Part shown: in pieces, positions 1 through 6,405 of the stretch
Layout: each line of letters starts with the position of its first letter
Numbering within the stretch: position 1 is the first letter of the stretch
IMG/VR virus record: IMGVR_UViG_3300008220_000032
Location: 1-34,702 of that record
Length of the DNA: 34,702 nucleotides
Strand: one strand, 5' to 3'
From: a virus
Made by a program: the position numbers and the translations under genes
The notes under the pieces: generated by a model
Told to the model about the DNA's origin: nothing
Database searches by the model: none
The model's input: the letters and a program-made list of their open reading frames with translations, nothing else

Positions 1-42
1 AGACCCCGAGGGCTGGAAGAAGCCTAGAAATAGGGTGGGGGG

Positions 43-141
43 TCATTGGTCGCCCGCGTGCTGGGCGAAACGCATCGCCCCGAAGGACCAGTCGCGCCAG
101 ACATCTACATCGCAACACAAAGCATTCTCGCAGTCTTTCAT
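43..141 (-). CDS. possible 32-aa ORF at the left edge
   Basis: A short ATG-to-TGA frame lies 29 bases beyond the stop of the preceding minus-strand gene. A purine-rich GAGAAG precedes the ATG at short spacing and could act as a weak ribosome binding site. The product would be a cysteine- and tryptophan-containing peptide beginning MKDCENALCCDVDVW. I recognise no family. It could be the last gene of the minus-strand early operon or chance; the window ends shortly after it. The remaining bases 1-42 show nothing I can name. Confidence 0.25.
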   Translation of the reverse strand: MKDCENALCCDVDVWRDWSFGAMRFAQHAGDQ

Positions 142-170
142 GTCTTCTCTTATGATTACGGGAACTTAGG

Positions 171-575
171 TTAGATCAGAGAGGAAACATCGGCTGTGTC
201 GCCGTATCTCCAGTGGGCTTCCTCCCAGTCATCAACCAGCCGTCTGGGAAGATCGAGCCAGATCGGACGTGATCGAAGAAAGACAGCCTTAAGAAAGCTG
301 GCTTGTCTGAAGTCAGCTCTCTTAGATCGATAGCAATGCCACCACCACAGAACCTCGAGATACATTCGAAGTCGGTCGGCATCGTGAACGCTGATGGTTT
401 CGTCGCCGTCCATCGCTGCCATTAACTTCTCGACGGTGACCTGGAGAACACAAGCGGTCTCCGCAGCTGTACTGCCCATCGCGCCACACATCTTGATCAG
501 GTCCAAGAAAGGTCTCCCGCTTCTCGGGGTTTGCCCCGTCTTTAATGCCTCACGCACCCACGATAGCCTACCCAT
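171..575 (-). CDS. hypothetical protein, possible HTH segment
   Basis: A 134-residue product of unknown function. The ATG shares one base with the TGA of the resolvase gene upstream (TGATG), so it should be translated by reinitiation in the same operon. Residues about 33-65 (GSTAAETACVLQVTVEKLMAA) have the alternation expected of a helix-turn-helix, but the fit is not strong. The second half is rich in tryptophan and arginine. No membrane segment or signal peptide is visible. I infer a small phage accessory or DNA-binding protein from its position at the end of the replication and recombination operon; the function is not known. Confidence 0.6.
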   Translation of the reverse strand: MGRLSWVREALKTGQTPRSGRPFLDLIKMCGAMGSTAAETACVLQVTVEKLMAAMDGDETISVHDADRLRMYLEVLWWWHCYRSKRADFRQASFLKAVFLRSRPIWLDLPRRLVDDWEEAHWRYGDTADVSSLI

Positions 576-1030
576 CAGTGCACCCCCAAATGAATTCTTC
601 TCGCGTACTCGGCGATCAGAAAGGCATCGGCGTTCTTGTGTATGATCTTCGGGCTGTCCAAGAAGAGCTGTTGTGCCGCCGCCTTGTTGACCTTCTTCTT
701 CTCAGCGTTCGACATCTTAGAACGAATCAATCCGAGCTTCTTCTGCCACTTCTGAGGAGAATGCAGCTCGAACCTAATGCCTGCATAGGTGAGTAGACCG
801 AAGGCGAACCCATAGAGCTCACCGAATTTGAAGCTGCTCGAGGCTCCATTGCCCGGCCTGGCCCAGACCTTCTCGAGGATGGCAAAGTCTACAGCTGGCG
901 CATACAGCTTCACGAACTTGCAGACATCGTGCGGCGTTTCACAGAAGCCAATCCAGTCCATCGTAAAGCCATCGCTGTCAACCATTGCAATGGCGCCACC
1001 CTTGCCGGGGTCAATGCCTAGAAACGCCAT
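575..1030 (-). CDS. RuvC-like Holliday junction resolvase
   Basis: A 151-residue RNase H-fold nuclease of the phage RuvC type. It would cut four-way DNA junctions made during recombination-dependent replication, or debranch DNA before packaging. The N-terminal strand LGIDPGKGGAIA carries the first metal-binding Asp (D7). E53 sits in ILEKVWARPG, followed by the serine/glycine-rich ASSSFKFGE segment usual in phage RuvC homologues. The C-terminal helix NADAFLIAEYARR supplies D135 and E141. The length matches the family (about 150-170). The ATG overlaps the previous stop as TGATG. It belongs functionally with the YqaJ exonuclease, RecT and SSB genes further up the operon. Confidence 0.88.
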   Translation of the reverse strand: MAFLGIDPGKGGAIAMVDSDGFTMDWIGFCETPHDVCKFVKLYAPAVDFAILEKVWARPGNGASSSFKFGELYGFAFGLLTYAGIRFELHSPQKWQKKLGLIRSKMSNAEKKKVNKAAAQQLFLDSPKIIHKNADAFLIAEYARRIHLGVH

Positions 1031-1236
1031 CAGATCACCACCCCAGAGCTTAGGTCGAACGCCTCATCCCTTTGAAACCACCCACTGTTAAAGCCTTCGT
1101 TGTAGGCTTCATGCATGTGCTTGAGAACAGCCGACGGCATCAACGCTACTGGCCCACAGGGCAGAAGAATTACGTAATGCATTTCAGCCGCCCATTGCAC
1201 AAAGGTCTCATCGCTTACCCACATTGCCTCAGTCAT
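1030..1236 (-). CDS. small hypothetical protein (68 aa)
   Basis: I place the start at the ATG at 1236 because it overlaps the methyltransferase stop as ATGA, as nearly all neighbours do; a second in-frame ATG lies four codons later. The product begins MTEAMWVSDETFVQWAAEMH and has no recognised domain. Residues about 40-55 (KHMHEAYNEGFNSGW) resemble short helices found in small phage proteins but give no function. It lies between the cytosine methyltransferase and the resolvase. The three stop/start signals of this junction (frame A stop, frame B stop, this start) fall within 8 bases. Confidence 0.6.
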   Translation of the reverse strand: MTEAMWVSDETFVQWAAEMHYVILLPCGPVALMPSAVLKHMHEAYNEGFNSGWFQRDEAFDLSSGVVI

Positions 1237-2380
1237 CGGTGAGCTCGCTTCCAGAGAAGGCTGAACGCAACTCCGCTTTGTAGCGGACAAACCGCGTTGC
1301 CGAGACTTCGCAATCTGTCCACCCGATTGGCAGTCCCATCAGCGCCTCGACGAACCGCGGGTTCAGCATTAGGGTTTCGCTCGAGGAATCTTCTCCAGCC
1401 TTCTCGGTCGTTTGGTCTTGGGGGGAACAGGGCCAGCGAACGCTGGCCCTTCCTAGCAGTCCATTCGTGGGCACGTTCGCGTTGGCGCAGCTCCCGTCCT
1501 TCCAGTCCCTCGATGTTGGTGTGGGCCATGCCGCTGATGCCACCGTCAAGGGAATTCCCGCCCTTGTCGCGCCTTCTCCCTTGTTCGCGTGATGTCTCCA
1601 CCTGTCGAGCCATGTCTCTGGGCTCTCGCCGTCGTTGCAAATTCTCGCCGCCGGAGTCGGCCAGGTTGTCAGAGCTGCAATGATCAGATCGTTCGGAGAG
1701 CCCTTTCTTCTCAACTCTCTGTTCGCTCCTCGAGTCGTTCGGGTGTTTTTGTCTGCCAGAGCTGCGGTCGAAGTGGGCCATGCTTGAGCCTTTCCGACTA
1801 ACGATGGTCTCGGCTTTGTCTTGTCTCCTTGATCGTAAGTGTATCCTCTCCCCTTCGCGTCGATCGTTGTTGGCGTGGGCCAAGCAGAACCATCGAAGAC
1901 GCCGCATGGGGGCTCCAACGGCTCCCGCCGGGAGCAAACACCAGTTTGCATCGTACCCCATCTCGGAAAGCCCTCCGAGTACGACTCCGGCTCCCATAGA
2001 AAGGATGCCTGCAACGTTTTCCAGGAACACGATTCGCGGTCCCACCTCGCGAATGATGCGGGCAACATCATCCCACAGCCATCGATCGTCGGCTCTGCCT
2101 TTTCGTTTTCCCGCGTGGGACACGGGCTGACAGGGGAATCCGGCAATGATCGAATCCACTTTTCCACGCCAAGCTGTGCCGTCGAAGGTCGTGAGATCGT
2201 CCCAAATAGGCGCCTCATCCAGACTCTTTTCTTCCATCCTGGCCACGAGAGTGGACGCGGCAAAGCCTTCGCGTTCGATGTAACAAACAGTTCGGGCTCC
2301 GGTTGCGAGCTGAAATCCGAGATCGAGCCCTCCGATTCCTGAACAGATTGAAATTGTGCTTTTGGGCAATGCAGCCACAT
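1229..2380 (-). CDS. overprinted second frame inside the methyltransferase gene (WPTPT-repeat protein)
   Basis: An open frame of 383 codons, shifted relative to the methyltransferase and ending four bases beyond it. From about residue 107 it reads like a protein: SFARWDRESCSWKTLQ, then FPRWGTMQTGV, then four spaced repeats (WPTPTTIDAKGRG, WPTSTAALADK, WPTPAARICNDG, WPTPTSRDWKDG), and near the end LNPRFVEALMGLPIGWTD. I recall phage proteins with these WPTPT and LMGFPIGWTD features annotated on their own or as methyltransferase-like; this is memory, not a search. The same bases encode motif VIII and motif X of the methyltransferase in the other frame. The ATG at 2380 has GAGGG about 6 bases upstream. 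The first hundred residues look like a shadow, and translation could start at an internal ATG. Whether it is translated is unproven. Confidence 0.45.
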   Translation of the reverse strand: MWLHCPKAQFQSVQESEGSISDFSSQPEPELFVTSNAKALPRPLSWPGWKKRVWMRRLFGTISRPSTAQLGVEKWIRSLPDSPVSPCPTRENEKAEPTIDGCGMMLPASFARWDRESCSWKTLQASFLWEPESYSEGFPRWGTMQTGVCSRREPLEPPCGVFDGSAWPTPTTIDAKGRGYTYDQGDKTKPRPSLVGKAQAWPTSTAALADKNTRTTRGANRELRRKGSPNDLIIAALTTWPTPAARICNDGESPETWLDRWRHHANKGEGATRAGIPLTVASAAWPTPTSRDWKDGSCANANVPTNGLLGRASVRWPCSPQDQTTEKAGEDSSSETLMLNPRFVEALMGLPIGWTDCEVSATRFVRYKAELRSAFSGSELTDD

Positions 2381-2399
2381 TTGTCTTCCCTCGCTTCAC
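1233..2399 (-). CDS. C5-cytosine DNA methyltransferase (Dcm/M.HhaI type)
   Basis: A 388-residue enzyme that transfers a methyl group from S-adenosylmethionine to carbon 5 of cytosine in DNA. Motif I is SGIGGLDLGF (residues 20-29). Motif IV GFPCQPVSHAGKRKG holds the catalytic Cys at 90. Motif VI FLENVAG is near 125-131, motif VIII RRLRWFCLA near 166-174, and motif X DRLRSLGNAVCP lies close to the C-terminus. The region between VIII and X is unusually arginine-rich, with repeated MAH/LAD phrases. The GTG at 2399 overlaps the QueC stop (GTGA). A downstream GTG at 2378, preceded by GAGGG, is an alternative start that would leave all motifs intact. It probably protects phage DNA from host restriction. 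A second long frame covers nearly all of this gene. Confidence 0.9.
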   Translation of the reverse strand: MKRGKTNVAALPKSTISICSGIGGLDLGFQLATGARTVCYIEREGFAASTLVARMEEKSLDEAPIWDDLTTFDGTAWRGKVDSIIAGFPCQPVSHAGKRKGRADDRWLWDDVARIIREVGPRIVFLENVAGILSMGAGVVLGGLSEMGYDANWCLLPAGAVGAPMRRLRWFCLAHANNDRREGERIHLRSRRQDKAETIVSRKGSSMAHFDRSSGRQKHPNDSRSEQRVEKKGLSERSDHCSSDNLADSGGENLQRRREPRDMARQVETSREQGRRRDKGGNSLDGGISGMAHTNIEGLEGRELRQRERAHEWTARKGQRSLALFPPRPNDREGWRRFLERNPNAEPAVRRGADGTANRVDRLRSLGNAVCPLQSGVAFSLLWKRAHR

Positions 2400-3025
2400 T
2401 TGGTTGCTCTGTTCGTGGCGGCGTCGATATCGCGCATCGTTTGAAAACCTCTTGATCGAACCTTACACGCAAGACAGGACCCACATGCCACAGCCCTTCT
2501 GGTTCGTTCAGATGTGATCCAGTCGGGGTAGTAACAACTCCACGTTTCGTTTTCGGAAATCTCAAAGTCTCGAGCTCGAAATATGATTTCGTTTTTTCTC
2601 ATCTTCAACAACGGAGCAACCACATCCACCTTATATCCCGCCGAAAGCGCCCGTGACATAGAGGACAGAAACGCCTCGCCGCAGTCAGGAAACATATCGA
2701 AGTCTTCTCTTGTTGCACCGAACCAAACGCTCCCGCCGCCACCAGCTGCCGCAATCGCAGCTGCATGGGCGATGAAGATTGCGTTTCGACCTGCCACAAC
2801 CGGACTCGCTCGATCTGCCAAAAGACCGGTGCTGGGCATTGTCAGACGCACCGAATCAAACTCTATCTCTCTCTTTAGACAAAACTTCTCCGCATATTTG
2901 GTTTCGATTGTTTGCGGTTGCCCATAGTCGAAAATCACCGCTCTTGCGTCTGGGTCAATGTCTCTCGCCATCATCATGCAAACGGCGGAATCCAGACCGC
3001 CCGAAAAACAAACCACGATCATCAT
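2396..3025 (-). CDS. queC: QueC-like 7-cyano-7-deazaguanine (preQ0) synthase
   Basis: QueC converts 7-carboxy-7-deazaguanine to preQ0 using ATP and ammonia. The 209-residue protein starts with the PP-loop SGGLDS (residues 8-13). It ends with a zinc site made of C164, C181, C184 and C187 (CGSCLACK), both diagnostic of the family. The motif FGATREDFDMFPDCGEAF matches the substrate region. It is slightly shorter than bacterial QueC (about 220-230). The ATG overlaps the stop of the DpdA-like gene as ATGA, so the two should be co-translated. No FolE, QueD or QueE is in the window, so the earlier precursors presumably come from the host. Together with DpdA this implies deazaguanine insertion into phage DNA rather than tRNA queuosine. 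Confidence 0.92.
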   Translation of the reverse strand: MMIVVCFSGGLDSAVCMMMARDIDPDARAVIFDYGQPQTIETKYAEKFCLKREIEFDSVRLTMPSTGLLADRASPVVAGRNAIFIAHAAAIAAAGGGGSVWFGATREDFDMFPDCGEAFLSSMSRALSAGYKVDVVAPLLKMRKNEIIFRARDFEISENETWSCYYPDWITSERTRRAVACGSCLACKVRSRGFQTMRDIDAATNRATK

Positions 3026-3672
3026 TCACCCCCGATCAAAACAAGTTGACGCCGCGCCATTTCTAAGCGTGGCAAAGAAGACGCAAAGCGGCTCGCGCTC
3101 GTGCCGTCGAATGAGTCAACAAAGACCGAGCTGCATAGGTTAATTCTCTTTTTGGTGTTGACCCGCGCAACATGAACCCAACATCGACGTTTGATTCCGA
3201 GGGCGGCCCAGCGTGGAATCGACCGAAGCTTCCACTCCGTAGAGCCGCCTACAAAAATGCCGATTCGCGGGCCAAGCAGTGCCTGAACGTCTTCGTCGAC
3301 CATCCCGTCCTGTACGGGGATCAACGCTCGCGTGGTTCTACCTAGCACGAAAGGAACCCAGGCGATTGATCGTCGGAGCGATGAAATCCCGCCGCAAACA
3401 ACATCGGGAAGCGCAACCCAATCGGCATCGCGCCCCATTTTTTTTAACAGCTTCTCGAACAACTCTTGATCCCATTCTTCCTTCTTTTGGTATGCGCTCC
3501 AGGCCCCGTTGTCGATCGCATATCGAAACCCATGATGGCGCAGATACTTGACAGTGGATGGGCGCCAGCTTTCTGGAGTAAGTAAAATCCGCCACTGCGC
3601 CGCTGCCAACGCGGCCAGATTTCGCTTTGTTCCAGTATAGGTGGCATATCCCATCATGATTTCTCGCTTCAT
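3022..3672 (-). CDS. dpdA: DpdA-like DNA deazaguanine transglycosylase
   Basis: DpdA proteins are relatives of tRNA-guanine transglycosylase that exchange guanine in DNA for a 7-deazaguanine base. In this 216-residue protein I see YAIDNGAWSAY (51-61), DWVALPDVVCGG (84-95), LIPVQDGM (117-124), IGIFVGGSTEWKL (137-149), HVARVNTKKRI (167-177) and SFDGTSASRF (187-196). This order of Asp- and Gly-rich barrel motifs is what I know from phage DpdA-family proteins. I chose the ATG at 3672, which overlaps the upstream stop as ATGA; a longer frame runs 40 codons further upstream but lies within the previous gene. It is directly followed by queC. The subfamily and target motif cannot be decided from sequence alone. 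Confidence 0.82.
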   Translation of the reverse strand: MKREIMMGYATYTGTKRNLAALAAAQWRILLTPESWRPSTVKYLRHHGFRYAIDNGAWSAYQKKEEWDQELFEKLLKKMGRDADWVALPDVVCGGISSLRRSIAWVPFVLGRTTRALIPVQDGMVDEDVQALLGPRIGIFVGGSTEWKLRSIPRWAALGIKRRCWVHVARVNTKKRINLCSSVFVDSFDGTSASRFASSLPRLEMARRQLVLIGGE

Positions 3673-3845
3673 CGCGTTACTTTCTTCATCCCAGCTGCGA
3701 TTTTGCCGGTCATTCGATCGCAGCTCGGGCAACGGAATTCTGAATCTGGATATCGAAATTCCGCTGTCCACGTGGCTTTGCAGTGCCAGCATCGAAACCT
3801 GGCTTGATAGATGTTCGCCTTCTTCATGAAAATCACATCTCCCAT
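3669..3845 (-). CDS. zinc-ribbon small protein (58 aa)
   Basis: The product starts MGDVIFMKKANIYQARFRCW and contains two CxxC knuckles, CWHC and CPSC, spaced about 18 residues apart, which is a typical zinc ribbon. The ATG at 3845 shares a base with the upstream TGA (TGATG). A longer open frame exists upstream but would run through the helicase-loader gene. An alternative start is the Met six codons later. It sits directly before the DpdA-like gene with an ATGA overlap, so it may assist DNA modification or bind nucleic acid, but that rests only on position. Confidence 0.7.
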   Translation of the reverse strand: MGDVIFMKKANIYQARFRCWHCKATWTAEFRYPDSEFRCPSCDRMTGKIAAGMKKVTR

Positions 3846-4510
3846 CAGGCTTGTTTGAGCATCTCGGGCGACGGCATCCGCCTCGCCAGGTTTAGAAGTT
3901 TTTTGCCTGCTTCCGCCGGGCTGGTTTGACACTCGCCGACATCGATTCGATCTGCGATTTGATCAGCGTTAACCAGATTCATCATCGTCGCCGATTTGCC
4001 CAGCTGCATGAATGTCTGATGCATTTCCGAGGTCCAAACATATCGATCCCAGTCTTTCACCGACTTCACGCCCATTCCGTCGATCGATCGTTTCGCGACA
4101 ATCCCGGCGAGGATCACCCCATAGGCATCTGCCATCCCATCCTCTGCGCTCATCAAAGGCGGGTGGCTTTGCTCAAGCGGGTGGTTGCAACGACAGCGAA
4201 CGCTTTTTCGATTCACGTAATTTCGAAGACCGTTCAAGCAATGCGTTCGATCGATCTTGATCCACCCCGCGTTTCTACACTGCGAACACTCTCTTTTGGT
4301 ATCGATGTGTCGATTCGAGAAAACCAAGTCCTTCGCGAGAGCTCGAGGGTTTGGAAGGTTCTCATACTGAGCGATCAGATTCTTAACCGAATTCAAGATC
4401 TGTTCATTCGAATAGGTCGAACACACCTCGAGATAATTGGTCAGCGTTTGATCGTCCGCTCTCCGATTGTACATTTTCAACAACTTTATGATCGCCATTT
4501 CTCTGTTCAT
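3845..4510 (-). CDS. putative helicase loader / replisome organiser (lambda P position)
   Basis: A 221-residue protein. The N-terminal part, with RRADDQTLTNYLEVCSTYSN and IAQYENLPNPRALAKDLV, resembles the all-helical N-terminal domains of phage replisome organisers and helicase loaders. A cysteine-rich centre (CSQCRNAGW and a later CRC, with other Cys/His) could bind zinc. The start ATG at 4510 is preceded by TTATCACGGAGAAGAG, a strong Shine-Dalgarno sharing its TATCACGGAGAA core with three plus-strand leaders. It begins 107 bases before the initiator gene ends, so the two overlap out of frame. Position straight after an O-like initiator supports a role in bringing the host replicative helicase to the origin. 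I am fairly sure it is replicative but not of the exact family. Confidence 0.6.
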   Translation of the reverse strand: MNREMAIIKLLKMYNRRADDQTLTNYLEVCSTYSNEQILNSVKNLIAQYENLPNPRALAKDLVFSNRHIDTKRECSQCRNAGWIKIDRTHCLNGLRNYVNRKSVRCRCNHPLEQSHPPLMSAEDGMADAYGVILAGIVAKRSIDGMGVKSVKDWDRYVWTSEMHQTFMQLGKSATMMNLVNADQIADRIDVGECQTSPAEAGKKLLNLARRMPSPEMLKQA

Positions 4511-5558
4511 CTCTCTTCTCCGTGATAAGTTTTTTCCAGTAGGCAAGCGCATGCTCAACGGCTCTCCCTTCCACGAGAATCGCGTCTTCGGCTCTCAGCT
4601 CGAGCACAAGTCTTTCTCTCCACTTCTCCCACCAATCTTTGATTTGCGTTTCGCCCTTCTCCATTTTCTCATTCAAAGCCATTCGAGTTCGAACGCGAAT
4701 CAACCCAAGAACACTGTTGAGTCGGGCTTGTTCTTGAAAGTCATTCGAGAAGTCCACGCCGTTGGTTCGTGCATCGTATTTGCCCTCATCGAGCTTATCG
4801 AGAAAACCAGGCACAACCATGTTGTCGATGTCCATCCCGTTTGGGGCCTTCGGGACACGGCCCAAACACCACGGCGATTTCGCCGCACGCTGAAAAGCTT
4901 GAATCCACATCTCTTCGGTGGGTCGCTCTTTGATTCTCGCCTTCAGCTGGCGCCACGTTTGAGTTTTCGATCCACGTTTGCACGGTCGGGACTTCGGCTT
5001 CTTCACCGAATGAAAATGCTCATTGTAAAGCTCCATAACCCTAGCTGGTTTAAGAGTCGAATCGGTTTTTGATTTTCCCTTTTTACTAATAGTTAAATTA
5101 CTTAAGGTTAAAGTCTTCTCGTTAATTACATTATATAAGGGGGGATTTTGAGATCCCACCCCTGGGATGCTGAGATCTGGGGGGTGGGATTCTGAGGCCC
5201 CACCCCGGGGGGATTTTGAGGCCCCGGGGGGATTTTGAGATCCCATCCCTTTTTTGTGTCTATTCTTCTTCTCCTTTTTGAAATTGGGAAGGTCGATAAT
5301 GTATTCGGTGGATGACCCGATTCGGGCGTTTCTCTGAATGAGACCCAAGGATTCGAGCTCGGCAACCGCTGATCTCGCCGTTCTTCGATCGCACCCGATC
5401 AACGATGCGATTCGCTTGATCGACGGGAAGCAGGCGCCGGTCCTGCGATTTCGATGCAGATAGAGAAACATCCAAGCATAAGCCACGCTTCGTTTCGTGG
5501 TTGGCTTTAGCAGCTCACCGGGAAAAATGATTTGTTTATACCCTTCGTGATCGATCAC
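4404..5558 (-). CDS. replication initiator-like winged-helix protein (lambda O-like)
   Basis: A 384-residue protein starting at GTG with AGGTGG upstream. Residues 20-95 form a winged helix: KRSVAYAWMFLYLHRN, then FPSIKRIASLIGCDRRTARS and AVAELESLGLIQRNARI, as in phage replication proteins and RepA/DnaD-type initiators. Residues about 104-140 are a low-complexity stretch with repeated GSQNPP/KSP/SHPP units, encoded by G-rich DNA repeats that look like iterons. A basic linker and a helical C-terminal half follow. The arrangement (DNA-binding N-terminus, iterons inside the gene, interaction domain at the C-terminus, loader gene downstream) is that of lambda O. The last 107 bases also encode the start of the loader in another frame. 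Confidence 0.75.
   Translation of the reverse strand: MIDHEGYKQIIFPGELLKPTTKRSVAYAWMFLYLHRNRRTGACFPSIKRIASLIGCDRRTARSAVAELESLGLIQRNARIGSSTEYIIDLPNFKKEKKNRHKKGMGSQNPPGASKSPRGGASESHPPDLSIPGVGSQNPPLYNVINEKTLTLSNLTISKKGKSKTDSTLKPARVMELYNEHFHSVKKPKSRPCKRGSKTQTWRQLKARIKERPTEEMWIQAFQRAAKSPWCLGRVPKAPNGMDIDNMVVPGFLDKLDEGKYDARTNGVDFSNDFQEQARLNSVLGLIRVRTRMALNEKMEKGETQIKDWWEKWRERLVLELRAEDAILVEGRAVEHALAYWKKLITEKRDEQRNGDHKVVENVQSESGRSNADQLSRGVFDLFE
5083..5240. other. candidate replication origin: AT-rich tract plus G-rich iterons inside the initiator gene
   Basis: Three exact copies of GGGGGGATTTTGAG start at 5139, 5207 and 5226 on the plus strand. Two of them continue as ATCCCA, and a diverged copy (GGGGGGTGGGATTCTGAG) lies between them near 5179. 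Directly beside them, 5083-5138 is almost all A and T (for example TTAAATTACTTAAGG and ATTACATTATATAAGG), unlike the rest of the genome. Iterons next to an AT-rich unwinding region inside an O-like gene is the architecture of lambda ori. This is inference from layout; no binding data exist. Confidence 0.6.
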
Positions 5559-5566
5559 AGCGCCAC

Positions 5567-5995
5567 CTAGAACGGAATATCATCGAACGTTTCGATCGAC
5601 TTCGGTTGTGCTGGCTTCGGGCTTGATTGAACTGGCTGGGGAGCCCTCGTTTCCGCAGCTGGGGCGGGTCGCTCGCCATCTCGAAAGACAGACCCAAAGT
5701 TGACCGCCTGGCCGACAACCACGGTTTCGCGAACCTCGATCCCGTCCTTTCGGGTGTAGGTGTCGTAATCTAGTTCGCCCGTGACAACGCACCCATCTCC
5801 CTTCTTCAAGAAGGAATAGACGTTCTCGCCCGACTTCCCGAACAGAAGAACCTTGTGCCAGATCGTCGTTTTTTCCCCTCGCCGCGTTCGGTTCGTGGCA
5901 ATAGACATCGTGGTCATCTCTGCGCCATTTTGTGTCGTTCGCTTTTTAGGGTCCGCTCCCAAGCGACCCACAAGAATTACTGTCGCGTTCATCAT
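5567..5995 (-). CDS. ssb: single-stranded DNA-binding protein
   Basis: A 142-residue OB-fold SSB. The N-terminus NATVILVGRLGADPKKRTTQNG and the strands TTIWHKVLLFGKSGENV, FLKKGDGCVVTGEL and KDGIEVRETVVVGQ match bacterial SSB. The C-terminal tail is short, rich in Pro, Ala and Gln, and ends with the acidic peptide FDDIPF, the tip that recruits host replication and repair partners. It overlaps the transglycosylase gene upstream by ATGA (two ATGs in tandem; the first is given). It should coat single strands during replication and during YqaJ/RecT recombination. Confidence 0.96.
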   Translation of the reverse strand: MMNATVILVGRLGADPKKRTTQNGAEMTTMSIATNRTRRGEKTTIWHKVLLFGKSGENVYSFLKKGDGCVVTGELDYDTYTRKDGIEVRETVVVGQAVNFGSVFRDGERPAPAAETRAPQPVQSSPKPAQPKSIETFDDIPF

Positions 5996-6405
5996 TCACC
6001 TCCCAGTTTTTTGGATAATCTCATTACACTGCGAGCCCAACGAAACGATCGCTCGCCGGGCTTGTTCCCTCCGTTGTACATCGCAACCGCCCTTATTACA
6101 TCTCGGGACTTCTTCAACCTCAGCTTTAGAATTTGAACACCCGCCTTGATCTGTCCCCGCGTGTTTCTCGGTACGTCTTTTGGATAATACCTAGGCATTA
6201 CCTGGAGCGGCCCGATCGCCCCAACACGAGAAACAACGAAACGCCGCAGTCCGCTTTCATGGAACGCGAGCGCCACGACAAGAGTGGGATCGACGCCTTG
6301 CGCCTCAGCCTCCCAAACCACCATTTCGCAGACATCGTAAGCTTCGCTTTTGTCGGGGAACCGATACATTCCGACGATGGTTGTGCAGATCATAAAGGCG
6401 ATCAT
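5992..6405 (-). CDS. lytic transglycosylase (SLT/lysozyme-like fold)
   Basis: A 137-residue muralytic enzyme of the soluble lytic transglycosylase type, cleaving the MurNAc-GlcNAc bond. The catalytic Glu is E50 in ALAFHESGLR. The next conserved block, GAIGPLQVMPRYY, is the GAxGLMQ motif of the family. AGVQILKLRLKK and AVAMYNGG complete the domain. The N-terminal 15 residues are hydrophobic and could be an export signal or membrane anchor. Its place between recT and ssb in the replication block is unusual, because such enzymes normally lie with lysis or tail genes. The ATG overlaps the RecT stop (ATGA). Confidence 0.85.
   Translation of the reverse strand: MIAFMICTTIVGMYRFPDKSEAYDVCEMVVWEAEAQGVDPTLVVALAFHESGLRRFVVSRVGAIGPLQVMPRYYPKDVPRNTRGQIKAGVQILKLRLKKSRDVIRAVAMYNGGNKPGERSFRWARSVMRLSKKLGGE

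Noticed and set aside
3926-4525. Plus-strand 199-codon frame opposite the helicase-loader gene
   Set aside because: Antisense, no ribosome binding site and no recognisable domain; the minus-strand gene fits the operon overlaps.
5105-5240. G-rich repeats as a CRISPR array
   Set aside because: Units are 14-20 bases with irregular spacing and continue an open protein frame; no spacers of constant length and no cas genes.
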